Origin: Dickeya chrysanthemi NCPPB 402
Lineage (GTDB): Bacteria > Pseudomonadota > Gammaproteobacteria > Enterobacterales > Enterobacteriaceae
Length of the DNA stretch: 64,000 bases
Assembly: GCF_000406105.1 (NCBI RefSeq)
Contig: NZ_CM001974.1
Span: 2,327,171-2,391,170, forward strand
Direction of reading: 5' to 3'
Part shown: in pieces, positions 37,126 to 44,851 of the stretch
How the letters are laid out: every line of letters begins with the position of its first letter
Numbering within the stretch: the first letter of the stretch is position 1
The notes under the pieces: generated by a model
Database searches by the model: none
Told to the model about the DNA's origin: nothing
What the model saw: only the letters and a program-made list of their open reading frames with translations
Translations under genes and position numbers: made by a program

Positions 37126-37173
37126 ATGCACGCTTATTGAAATGCGCGCTGATTGAAATGCACGCTTATTGAA
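37126..37173. repeat. 16-bp tandem triplication upstream of the response regulator
   Basis: ATGCACGCTTATTGAA occurs at 37126-37141 and 37158-37173, with the two-mismatch copy ATGCGCGCTGATTGAA between them. It begins about 24 bases upstream of the response-regulator ATG, in the expected leader or promoter region. Confidence 0.93.
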
Positions 37174-37348
37174 ATTGTTGGCAAGCCGTTTTCAACCCAT
37201 CGCGGTTTTCAGGCCGGCTCGCAAACGTTATCGTCAGTCTGTCTTTGGCGTTATTTTTTGAATGCACATGATGCTGAGTCACATCACTCAGTGACCGCGT
37301 CGTCGTATCCCAAGGAAGACAAACCGGTTCCATCACCTCGCCTTAACA

Positions 37349-37367
37349 GATAATAACAATCATTATC
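37349..37367. promoter_or_regulatory. Fur box upstream of hmuS
   Basis: GATAATAACAATCATTATC matches the 19-bp Fur consensus GATAATGATAATCATTATC at 17 positions. It lies 308 bp upstream of the haem-utilisation gene hmuS and about 250 bp upstream of the divergent response regulator, and could serve either. Confidence 0.8.
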
Positions 37368-37674
37368 ATTTGATTACAAGAGGGTTACAACGCCTTTTCC
37401 GTTGCGCCCTGCCGGGGACGCGTTGTCCGGCGCGGCACAGTAAAAACCGGCTGACAAGAAAAAGCCGGCAACCTTAATAAAATTTAATCCAGCCCCTCTG
37501 CGAGAGTGCGCATGGTTATCCGCAATTTTCTTTTTATTTATTTGGTTACGCCGCTTAGCCCGTTCATCCGCGTTATCCGGAAAATTAAATTGATTTCATG
37601 TTTCAGGATTTATCTTGTTAGCGCGAATTCAGCTTGTCCATACTGGCGCCCACCATCTCGAAGGGAAAATAATT

Positions 37675-38727
37675 ATGCTGAATGCGCTGTACAATCGTTA
37701 TCTTGAGGCTAAAACCAGCCATCCGAAGCTCTATGCACGCGATCTCGCCGGGCATCTGGGCGTTAGCGAAGCCGAACTGACCGCGGCGCGCGTCGGCCAT
37801 GATGCCCGCCGGTTGCAGGATCAACCGCGCGCCTTACTGGCGGCGCTGCAACAGGCCGGCACACTCAAGGCAATTACCCGTAATCAACATGCGGTACATG
37901 AGCATGTCGGGGTGTACGGCAATCAACAGTTGGAAGGCCATGCGGGGCTTATCCTCAACCCCGGCGGCATCGATTTGCGCCTGTTTATGAATCAGTGGCA
38001 CAGCGCTTTCGCACTGGAAGAAGAGACGGCACGCGGCGTGCGCCACAGCCTGCAATTTTTCGATCCGCAGGGCGACGCGGTGCACAAAGTTTATGCCACC
38101 GACACCACCGATATGGCTGTGTGGCACGAGATTGTGGCGCGCTTTGCCAGCGATGAAACGGCCGCCCCGACAATCACCGCAGCCACTCCCGCTCTCTATG
38201 CCGAAAGCGTTGATGTCGCCCGGCTGGAAATCGAGTGGCGTGCGATGACCGATGTGCATCAGTTCTATCTGTTGCTGCATCGTTATAACCTGTCGCGCCA
38301 ACAGGCGTTTAAGCTGGTCAGCGACGATTTGGCGCGCAAGGTGGATAACCAGGCGCTGGCCGCGCTGTTACATCAGGCCCATGTCGATGGCAACGAAATT
38401 ATGGTGTTTGTCGGTAATCGTGGCTGTGTGCAGATCTTCACCGGCGTACTGGAACGCGTAGAACCGATGCAAGGCTGGCTGAATATTTTTAACCGTCACT
38501 TCACGCTGCACCTGAACGACAGCGATATCGACGAAAGCTGGATTACCCGCAAACCGACGGTAGACGGGGTGGTCACCAGCCTGGAACTGTATGCCGCCGA
38601 CGGCACGCAGATAGCCCAACTGTACGGCCGACGCCGTGAAGGCGAACCCGAGCAGACCCGCTGGCGCGAGCAAATTGCGTTGCTGGAAGCGAAACTGGAA
38701 GCGAAAGGTGAAAGCGTCGCAGCCTGA
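37675..38727 (+). CDS. hmuS: Haem-degrading / haem-transport factor HmuS (HemS/ChuS family)
   Basis: HmuS-family proteins bind haem in the cytoplasm and degrade it or pass it on, releasing iron. The 350-residue product shows the two-fold repeat of the family: MLNALYNRYLEAKTSHPKLY, then the haem-ligand segment TRNQHAVHEHVGVYGN, and a second half with WRAMTDVHQFYLLLHRYNL and ESWITRKPTVDGVVTSLE. Start ATG 37675 is the family start; the frame open back to 37615 is not conserved. Normally it sits in a hmuRSTUV operon, but no receptor or transporter gene adjoins it here. A Fur box 308 bp upstream suggests iron control. Confidence 0.92.
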   Translation: MLNALYNRYLEAKTSHPKLYARDLAGHLGVSEAELTAARVGHDARRLQDQPRALLAALQQAGTLKAITRNQHAVHEHVGVYGNQQLEGHAGLILNPGGIDLRLFMNQWHSAFALEEETARGVRHSLQFFDPQGDAVHKVYATDTTDMAVWHEIVARFASDETAAPTITAATPALYAESVDVARLEIEWRAMTDVHQFYLLLHRYNLSRQQAFKLVSDDLARKVDNQALAALLHQAHVDGNEIMVFVGNRGCVQIFTGVLERVEPMQGWLNIFNRHFTLHLNDSDIDESWITRKPTVDGVVTSLELYAADGTQIAQLYGRRREGEPEQTRWREQIALLEAKLEAKGESVAA

Positions 38728-38737
38728 CGGATTACCA

Positions 38738-38769
38738 CGATGGAGAGACGCGCGAACGCCTCTCCATCG
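38738..38769 (+). terminator. Hairpin after hmuS (possible terminator)
   Basis: CGATGGAGAG (38738-38747) pairs perfectly with CTCTCCATCG (38760-38769) around 12 bases. It lies 10 bases after the hmuS stop. No T run follows, so termination would be weak or Rho-assisted. Confidence 0.5.
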
Positions 38770-38971
38770 TCCGCGCAGGCGAGAGTCGTTGCATGAAAAG
38801 CAACCGCGTTACGGGGCTCGGGCCGCGCATCCGGCATTAACCGCTTAAGCGCCTACCAAATCAGCACTACGTCAACCACCTGATGGGAAAGAGTAATAAA
38901 TTAAGCAATTCATGCCAGGGGCGAAGAAAATCGCCCGGTCTTAAGGTTCGCATAATAATAAAAGATCAGGA

Positions 38972-39000
38972 TAACCTCATCACAGATGAGGTTAATTATG
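38972..39000 (+). promoter_or_regulatory. Perfect hairpin enclosing the Shine-Dalgarno of the haemolysin-like gene
   Basis: Arms TAACCTCATC (38972-38981) and GATGAGGTTA (38985-38994) are perfectly complementary with a 3-base loop. The Shine-Dalgarno GAGG (38988-38991) of the ATG at 38998 lies inside the right arm. As RNA it would sequester the ribosome-binding site; as DNA it could be an operator. Confidence 0.7.
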
Positions 39001-39654
39001 CGAATAACGTCACCCTACTCATTAGAATGGACGCGCGGTGGAAGTGAAGTTAGCGATATTTCCGCGTTAATACATTCCAGTTATCACCAGATTTACCACG
39101 CCACGCTTTCTCGTTGTATGCCCTGGCTACTCGGTATGTACGACGCAAACGGTGAGTTGAAAGCAGCCTGCGGCATCCAGCCGGCCTCCCACGGGCCACT
39201 CTACCTTGAGCATTACCTCGAAAACCCCGTTGAAGCGGAATTGTCGTCACGTTTCGCCGCTCCGGTGTCACGCGCCGCGATTGTGGAAGTCGGTAACTTT
39301 GCCGCGCAGGACGGTGCGTCCGCCCGCGTCATGTATGCCGCTGTTTGTCAGCTTCTCAATCAATACCGCTTTTCGTGGATCGTATTTACCGGTACCAAAA
39401 AAATCCGCAACATCTTTTATCGTTTGAACCTGCAACCGCTATTACTGACGTCGGCACGGCCTGAACAACTGGGCGACGCCGCCCTCGAATGGGGTGATTA
39501 CTACCAGCATGACCCGCAGGTGATGGCCGGTGAACTGATCGGCGGGCACACCACGTTAAGCCACACCAGCCTGCTACTGAGTCTTTTTAGCTCCTCGCCT
39601 GACGCCCCCTGGATCACCTCATCGGGAGAACCCTATGTTTCTGGACATGCTTGA
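38998..39654 (+). CDS. Thermostable-haemolysin-family protein (GNAT-like fold)
   Basis: The 218-residue product resembles the Vibrio thermostable haemolysin family (Pfam T_hemolysin). Members are predicted to have an acyltransferase/autoinducer-synthase-like GNAT fold; conserved parts visible are YDANGELKAACGIQPA, LYLEHYLE, AAIVEVGNFA and FTGTKKIRNIFYRLNLQP. ATG 38998 is preferred for its Shine-Dalgarno GAGG; ATG 38986 lies inside the hairpin. It is the first of five packed genes and overlaps the ligase gene by 20 bases. The context (ligase, oxygenase-like enzyme, reductase) suggests an acyl-transfer role in a small-molecule pathway rather than a toxin. This is inference. Confidence 0.8.
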   Translation: MRITSPYSLEWTRGGSEVSDISALIHSSYHQIYHATLSRCMPWLLGMYDANGELKAACGIQPASHGPLYLEHYLENPVEAELSSRFAAPVSRAAIVEVGNFAAQDGASARVMYAAVCQLLNQYRFSWIVFTGTKKIRNIFYRLNLQPLLLTSARPEQLGDAALEWGDYYQHDPQVMAGELIGGHTTLSHTSLLLSLFSSSPDAPWITSSGEPYVSGHA

Positions 39655-41071
39655 GCAACAGGCTCGCCGCCGCCCCCACGCCATTGCCCTGCACGGGGAA
39701 ACCCGAACATGGAGCTGGCAGCAATACCATGAAGCCGTCATCACTGTTGCGGCGCGCTTACGCTCGCTCGGGGTAAAACGGCTGGCGCTTGAAGCGGATA
39801 ACAGCCCGGAGTGGGCCATTATCGATCTCGCCTGTCTGGCCGGTGAGGTGGTGATTATCCCGGTACCGCCGTTTTTCACCGAGGCTCAAAAAACCTGGGT
39901 GCGGGCATCAGCCTCTATCGATGCGCAAATCGGCGGCGAGTTACTGGCGGGCTGGCAGGAACACCACTTCCCGTTCGGCAGAATGCAAACGCGTACGATA
40001 TCGGACCCGGTTCTCCTGCCCGTCGGCACGGCCAAAATCACCTATACTTCCGGCACGACCGGCGAGCCAAAAGGTGTTTGCCTGAGCCAGAGCGGCATGT
40101 TCTGGACGGCGCAAACGCTGGCCACCGCGCTGCACACGCTGAATCTGGATAAGCATTTGGTTCTGCTTCCGCTCAGCATCCTGCTGGAGAATGTGTGCGG
40201 CCTCTATATCCCGCTCCTGCTCGGCGCAGAGACGGTAGTTTTGCCGCCTTCTCGTATTGGTTTTGAAGGCTCCAGCCGGTTTACTCCCGGACCCTTTCTC
40301 CAGGCGCTGACCCACTGGCGTCCGCACAGTCTGGTGCTGGTGCCGGAACTGCTACGGGTATTGTTACTGCTGCATCGACAGGCGCCGGAAAGCACGCAAT
40401 CCCTGCGCTTTATCGCCGCCGGCGGCGGCAAAATTTCAGCCTCGCTGCTGACAATGGCGGAGCACAGCGGTTTACCCGTATTTGAAGGTTACGGCTTGTC
40501 TGAATGCGGCTCCGTCGTCGCGCTGAATCTTCCCGGTGCCGCCAAAGAGAGCCGTGTCGGCAGGCCGTTGCCCGGTATTCGGGTGACGGTCGATGACCAC
40601 CACCAGTTGTGCGTGACCAGTCCGGCCAACGCGCTGGGCTATCTGGGTGCCGAACCCGCGCCGCCGACGGTAGCGACCGGGGATCTGGGCCGGATAGATG
40701 AAGACGGTTTTCTCCATATTCAGGGGCGGCTGAAAAATGTGCAGATCAACGCCTTTGGCCGCAATTTTTCGCCGGAATGGCCGGAAGCGGAGGCAATGGC
40801 CTGCCCGGCGGTACGCCGCATCGTCATTTTCGGTGAAGGGTTGAGACGCAATGTTGCGCTGGTCGATGCGTTTGAAGGACAACAGGAACAGGCACGCGAA
40901 CAACTACAGGCCCTTTCCGCTCGTCTGCCGGACTACGCGCAGTTTCACCGCTTGCTGTTCACCTCGGAAATCTCATCGCCCGGCATGTTAACAGCCAATG
41001 GACGACCACGCCGGAATGCCATCTGGCAATCTCTGGAGCAACACATACTCACCAGCAGTGAGGAGGAATAA
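39635..41071 (+). CDS. AMP-forming acyl ligase (ANL superfamily)
   Basis: ANL enzymes adenylate a carboxylic acid with ATP and transfer it to a thiol or amine. The 478-residue protein is shorter than most acyl-CoA ligases (about 550). It has the P-loop-like ITYTSGTTGEPKGVCLS (about residues 134-150), GYGLSECGSVVALN and TGDLGRIDEDGFLHIQGRLK. Near the C-terminus, where most family members have NGK, this protein reads TANGRPRRNAIW, so the usual catalytic lysine appears replaced by arginine. The GGAGAACCCT leader is a good Shine-Dalgarno. It probably supplies an activated acyl group to the neighbouring enzymes. Confidence 0.85.
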   Translation: MFLDMLEQQARRRPHAIALHGETRTWSWQQYHEAVITVAARLRSLGVKRLALEADNSPEWAIIDLACLAGEVVIIPVPPFFTEAQKTWVRASASIDAQIGGELLAGWQEHHFPFGRMQTRTISDPVLLPVGTAKITYTSGTTGEPKGVCLSQSGMFWTAQTLATALHTLNLDKHLVLLPLSILLENVCGLYIPLLLGAETVVLPPSRIGFEGSSRFTPGPFLQALTHWRPHSLVLVPELLRVLLLLHRQAPESTQSLRFIAAGGGKISASLLTMAEHSGLPVFEGYGLSECGSVVALNLPGAAKESRVGRPLPGIRVTVDDHHQLCVTSPANALGYLGAEPAPPTVATGDLGRIDEDGFLHIQGRLKNVQINAFGRNFSPEWPEAEAMACPAVRRIVIFGEGLRRNVALVDAFEGQQEQAREQLQALSARLPDYAQFHRLLFTSEISSPGMLTANGRPRRNAIWQSLEQHILTSSEEE

Positions 41072-41073
41072 TC

Positions 41074-41739
41074 ATGGGTTTTTATCAGGAATTACAACGT
41101 CAAACTGCGGTGGATCGCCAGCGCTTACTCTCTTCCCCGGTTATCGCCCGCTGCCAGGCAGGCGACATCTCCCGCGAGATGTACCTCGATTTTCTGACCC
41201 AGGCGTACTATCACGTCAGCCATACCGTGCCGCTGCTGATGTGTGCAGGCGGTCGTCTGCCCGCCTCGCATGAAGCGGTTCGGGGCGCGATTGCGGAATA
41301 TATTGATGAAGAATACGGGCATCAGGAGTGGATCCTCAACGATATCCGCACCGGTGGCGGCGATGCGGAAAAAGTCCGAGACGGCACGCCCGGCATGCCG
41401 ATCGAGATGATGATCGCCTACCTTTACTACCGTATCGAGCGGGTAAACCCGATGAGTATCTTCGGCATGGTACTGGTACTGGAAGGGACCAGCGTGTCGA
41501 TTGCCTCTGCCGTCGCCGCGCAGGTTGAGCGTACGCTGGGGTTGCCGGAACAGGCGACAACCTATCTGCGTTCTCACGGCGAGCTCGACCAGGAACACCT
41601 GAAGTTTTTCGCATCGCTAATGGATACGGTCACTGACGAAGGCGATCAGGCCGCTATTATCCATACCGCCCGTCGCGTTTATCGTCTGTACGGCGAGATG
41701 CTTAATCAACTGGGGCAAAACACGCGTGAACCTGAATAA
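41074..41739 (+). CDS. Haem-oxygenase-like / TenA-PqqC-type putative di-iron enzyme
   Basis: The 221-residue helical protein belongs to the TenA/THI-4/PqqC-like superfamily, often annotated as iron-containing redox enzymes. Candidate metal ligands are His47 (YYHVSH), Glu80 and His83 (DEEYGHQE), a Glu in VLVLEGTS (about 136) and a His in ELDQEHLKF (about 173). This spacing resembles the haem-oxygenase-like di-iron oxidases such as UndA, rather than cysteine-dependent thiaminase II. A strong Shine-Dalgarno (GAGGAGG) follows the ligase stop. An oxidation of the acyl substrate made by the ligase is a reasonable but untested idea. Confidence 0.75.
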   Translation: MGFYQELQRQTAVDRQRLLSSPVIARCQAGDISREMYLDFLTQAYYHVSHTVPLLMCAGGRLPASHEAVRGAIAEYIDEEYGHQEWILNDIRTGGGDAEKVRDGTPGMPIEMMIAYLYYRIERVNPMSIFGMVLVLEGTSVSIASAVAAQVERTLGLPEQATTYLRSHGELDQEHLKFFASLMDTVTDEGDQAAIIHTARRVYRLYGEMLNQLGQNTREPE

Positions 41740-42532
41740 CAAAACCATTCTGCTGACCGGCGCCAGCGGCGGTATTGGGCAGGCGCTGGCGCACGCGCTG
41801 GCGCAAAAGGGGGCGCGGCTCTATCTTGTCGGGCGCAATGAGCAGGCGATGGCGCAGTTGAAACAAAACCTGCCGCACCCGGAACAGCACCATATTGTGC
41901 TGATGAACACCTATTCCGACGACGAAATCGTCACCCTTGCCGCCAAGTTTAACGATGAGAACCGGCTGGATGTGCTGATCAACAACGCCGGAAGCAGCCG
42001 CTTTTCGCTGTTTGATCAACAGTCTTTTGACGACATTCGCGAGCAGATTCGAACCAATATCGAAATACCGGTCCTGCTGACGCGGACCTTGCTCGAAAAG
42101 TTTAATCCACAAGGCATCGTGCTCAATATTGGTTCTATCTTCGGCGAAATCGGCCACCCTGCCTGGAGCGTCTACAGCGCGACCAAGGCCGCCGCGCACC
42201 GCTTTTCCGAAGCGCTGGGGCGCGAATTACAGGGCAGCGGCATCAACGTATTGTATGCCGCCCCACGTGCCACGGAAACGACCTTAAACAGCGATGCGGT
42301 ATACGCGCTGAACCGCAAGCTCGGCAACGGCAGCGACTCTCCCGCTTTTGTCGCCTCACGGCTCGTCCACCAGCTTGAAACAGAGCGAAAGCGCTACCGT
42401 TTCGGCGTGATGGAACGTCTGTTCGTCAAGATCAACGCCTGGTTTCCCACCCTTGTCGATGGGGCATTAGGTAAAAAATTATCCGTCATTCAGGCATATG
42501 CCCGGGGCACAAACAAAGGTGAAGATCAATGA
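41726..42532 (+). CDS. Short-chain dehydrogenase/reductase
   Basis: The 268-residue protein is a classical SDR: the NAD(P)-binding motif TGASGGIGQ (about residues 10-18), NNAG (about 87-90), and the catalytic YSATKAAAH (Tyr-x3-Lys, about 152-157). It starts with GTG 41726 and overlaps the preceding gene by 14 bases and the following one by 4 (ATGA), indicating coupled translation. It probably reduces a keto or aldehyde intermediate in the pathway of this operon; the substrate is unknown. Confidence 0.88.
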   Translation: MNLNNKTILLTGASGGIGQALAHALAQKGARLYLVGRNEQAMAQLKQNLPHPEQHHIVLMNTYSDDEIVTLAAKFNDENRLDVLINNAGSSRFSLFDQQSFDDIREQIRTNIEIPVLLTRTLLEKFNPQGIVLNIGSIFGEIGHPAWSVYSATKAAAHRFSEALGRELQGSGINVLYAAPRATETTLNSDAVYALNRKLGNGSDSPAFVASRLVHQLETERKRYRFGVMERLFVKINAWFPTLVDGALGKKLSVIQAYARGTNKGEDQ

Positions 42533-43149
42533 AAATCCTGTACACACTTGTCCTTACCGCAGCCGTCCCCTTTTCAGCGCTGGCGAACCTCTCGCTGGAG
42601 AATTTGCAGCAAAGCTGGTCCATCTGCCAGTACCAGACGCTTGAATCCGCGAAAGAGCGCTGCTTCAGCACGCTCAGCCAGCAGGCGCATGACGCCAGCC
42701 AGGCGAGCAACAATACCGATGCGCCGCTGCTCATCTGGTCGGCGATTATCGACAGCAGTTGGGCGGGCGCTAAAGGCGGCCTGGGTGCGCTGAGCCTCGT
42801 CAAACAGGCGCGCGATAACCTGGAAAAGGCGATTGAGCGGGATCCGAACGCGTTACAGGGTTCGGCCTGGACCAGTCTTGGCGCGCTGTATTATCAAGTC
42901 CCCGGCTGGCCGATTGGTTTTGGCGATAAAGAAAAAGCGGAACAAATGTTGAAAAAGGCCCTGGCGCTCAATCCCGAGGGGATTGATCCCAACTACTTTT
43001 ATGGTGATTTTCTGCTGAAAGAGAAAAAAACCGACGAAGCGAAACGCTATCTGGAAAAAGCGCTTAAAGCGCCCGCCCGCCCCGGACGTGAAATTGCCGA
43101 CAGCGGGCGTCGCCGCGATATCGCCAGGGATCTGGCCAGTCTCCAGTAA
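42529..43149 (+). CDS. Exported TPR-like protein of the haemolysin-like operon
   Basis: The 206-residue product has a clear signal peptide (LYTLVLTAAVPFSALANLS) and periplasmic TPR-like helices (ARDNLEKAIERDPNALQGSA; KEKAEQMLKKALALNPEGID; AKRYLEKALKAPARP). Three cysteines fall near the N-terminus of the mature part. It overlaps the SDR gene by 4 bases and closes the five-gene operon. I cannot assign a specific function; related TPR proteins scaffold periplasmic complexes. Confidence 0.75.
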   Translation: MKILYTLVLTAAVPFSALANLSLENLQQSWSICQYQTLESAKERCFSTLSQQAHDASQASNNTDAPLLIWSAIIDSSWAGAKGGLGALSLVKQARDNLEKAIERDPNALQGSAWTSLGALYYQVPGWPIGFGDKEKAEQMLKKALALNPEGIDPNYFYGDFLLKEKKTDEAKRYLEKALKAPARPGREIADSGRRRDIARDLASLQ

Positions 43150-43155
43150 ATGATC

Positions 43156-43187
43156 CCGTCCCCATCGCGGCCGGGCGTTGGGGACGG
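43156..43187 (+). terminator. Hairpin at the end of the haemolysin-like operon
   Basis: CCGTCCCC (43156-43163) pairs with GGGGACGG (43180-43187) seven bases after the operon's last stop codon. No long T tract follows. It could also serve the convergent dbpA gene poorly. Confidence 0.5.
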
Positions 43188-43273
43188 CGTATTCTGTTAA
43201 CGGCCGGATGGCCCGTCAGTATCCAAAGACATCCGGTTGCGATTGCGCCAGACGGGTCTGCTGCTGGCCGGAG

Positions 43274-44647
43274 TTACTTCAGCAGCCTGACTTTCACCGT
43301 TTTTCCTTTGATTTTCCCCTGTTGCAACTGTTTCCACGCGTGGCGCGCCACCGCCTGCTTCACCGCCACATAGGCGTGCATCGGATGAATCGCAATCTTA
43401 CCGATATCCGCCCCATCCAGCCCCATGTCGCCGGTTAACGCCCCCAGAATATCGCCGGCGCGCATTTTGGCTTTTTTACCGCCGTCGATGCATAGCGTTG
43501 CCATGACGGCCTCCAGCGGGGTGATGCGCAGTCCGGTGGGCAACGGATGCCAGTTGAGTTTCATCTTCAACATTTCTTCCAGCGCATTGGCACGCTGGGC
43601 CTCTTCCGGCGCGCAAAGACTGATGGCCAGCCCGCTTTCACCGGCACGCGCGGTACGGCCGATACGGTGAACATGCACCTCGGGATCCCACGACAGCTCG
43701 TAGTTAATCACCATCTCCAGCGCTTTGATATCCAGCCCGCGCGCCGCAACGTCGGTTGCCACCAGCACACGGCTGCTGCCGTTGGCGAAGCGTACCAGCG
43801 TCTGGTCGCGGTCACGCTGTTCCATGTCGCCATGCAGCGCCAGCACGCTCTGATTGCTGTTGGTCAATGCCTCGTACACCGCCTGACAATCTTTTTTGGT
43901 ATTGCAGAACACCACGCAGGAAGCCGGCTGTTCGCGGCTGAGCAGCTTTTGCAGCAGATCGAGTTTGCCGCTGCGAGACACTTCATAGAACTGTTGTTCA
44001 ACCGCCGGCAGTTCATCCACCGTGTCGATTTCAATGATCAGCGGATCACGCTGGATGCGTCGGCTGATGGCGGCGATAGCCTCCGGCCAGGTGGCGGAAA
44101 ACAGCAGCGTCTGGCATGGTGTCGGCACCTGGGCGATAACCTCGTCAATGGCGTCGGCAAACCCCATATCAAGCATCCGATCCGCTTCATCCAGCACCAG
44201 TGTCCGTAAGTCATCAAGGCTGACGGTCTCTTTTTTCAGATGGTCCAGCAGTCGGCCCGGTGTGGCGACAATCACATGCGGCGCATGGGTCAGCGAGTCT
44301 CGCTGGAGACCGAACGGTACGCCGCCGCACAGCGTCAACACCTTGATGTTCGGCATACCGCGCGCCAGACGGCGCAGTTCATTGGCAACCTGATCGGCGA
44401 GTTCGCGGGTCGGGCACAGCACCAGCGACTGCGTGTTAAACCGCCCGGCATCAAGGTGCTGTAACAGCCCCAGACCGAAAGCCGCGGTTTTACCGCTGCC
44501 GGTTTTCGCCTGCGCACGCACATCTTTTCCGGCCAGGATCGCCGGTAACGCCGCGGCCTGTATCGGGGTCATCGTCAGATAGCCCAGTTCGTTAAGCGTG
44601 GTGAGTTGTGCGGCAGGAAGCGCGTTAAGTTCAGCAAATGAGGTCAC
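43274..44647 (-). CDS. dbpA: ATP-dependent RNA helicase DbpA
   Basis: DbpA is a DEAD-box helicase activated by hairpin 92 of 23S rRNA and acts in late 50S assembly. The GTG at 44647 gives 457 residues, the same as E. coli DbpA, beginning (V)TSFAELNALPAAQL; the frame open to 44719 is not conserved. Motifs are AQAKTGSGKTAAF (I), PTRELADQV (Ia), VLDEADRMLDMGF (II), SATWPEAI (III), VATDVAARGLD (V) and HRIGRTARAG (VI). The C-terminal RNA-binding domain follows (IDGGKKAKMRAGDILGALTG). Confidence 0.96.
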   Translation of the reverse strand: MTSFAELNALPAAQLTTLNELGYLTMTPIQAAALPAILAGKDVRAQAKTGSGKTAAFGLGLLQHLDAGRFNTQSLVLCPTRELADQVANELRRLARGMPNIKVLTLCGGVPFGLQRDSLTHAPHVIVATPGRLLDHLKKETVSLDDLRTLVLDEADRMLDMGFADAIDEVIAQVPTPCQTLLFSATWPEAIAAISRRIQRDPLIIEIDTVDELPAVEQQFYEVSRSGKLDLLQKLLSREQPASCVVFCNTKKDCQAVYEALTNSNQSVLALHGDMEQRDRDQTLVRFANGSSRVLVATDVAARGLDIKALEMVINYELSWDPEVHVHRIGRTARAGESGLAISLCAPEEAQRANALEEMLKMKLNWHPLPTGLRITPLEAVMATLCIDGGKKAKMRAGDILGALTGDMGLDGADIGKIAIHPMHAYVAVKQAVARHAWKQLQQGKIKGKTVKVRLLK

Positions 44648-44851
44648 GGTGAGAATTCCAGATGAAATAAGTCGGCAATGATACCATCCCTTTCCCGCCG
44701 CGCCGTGAGGAGTTTTCACTTCACTATTCTGGCCCGGCTAATTAGTGATATCCAGGACAACAGATACGTTGTGTGGCCACGTCTGACACATCAGGCCTGC
44801 CGGGCGTTGACGTCAGGTAGCTTGCCCTGCCGCCTGCCGCCCCGCCGCGAT

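Larger units (their letters stand above)
37103..37674. other. Long intergenic region between the response regulator and hmuS
   Basis: No convincing gene is present. It contains the 16-bp triplication (37126-37173), an inverted repeat CTGAGT-N6-ACTCAG (37274-37291), a strong Fur box (37349-37367) and a stem CCGGCT/AGCCGG (37447-37468) with a T run on the minus-strand side. An AT-rich stretch leads up to the hmuS Shine-Dalgarno. Confidence 0.6.

Noticed and set aside
37442..37468. Terminator CCGGCT/AGCCGG with T run on the minus strand
   Set aside because: No minus-strand gene ends here. It may be a relic of a lost gene, but nothing in the sequence supports one.
37368..37674. Remnant of a haem receptor gene (hmuR) between the Fur box and hmuS
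   Set aside because: No frame shows TonB-receptor-like residues; the stretch is short and AT-rich.
38998..43149. Vfm quorum-sensing cluster
   Set aside because: The Vfm locus has a different and much larger gene set. Only the presence of an AMP-ligase is shared.
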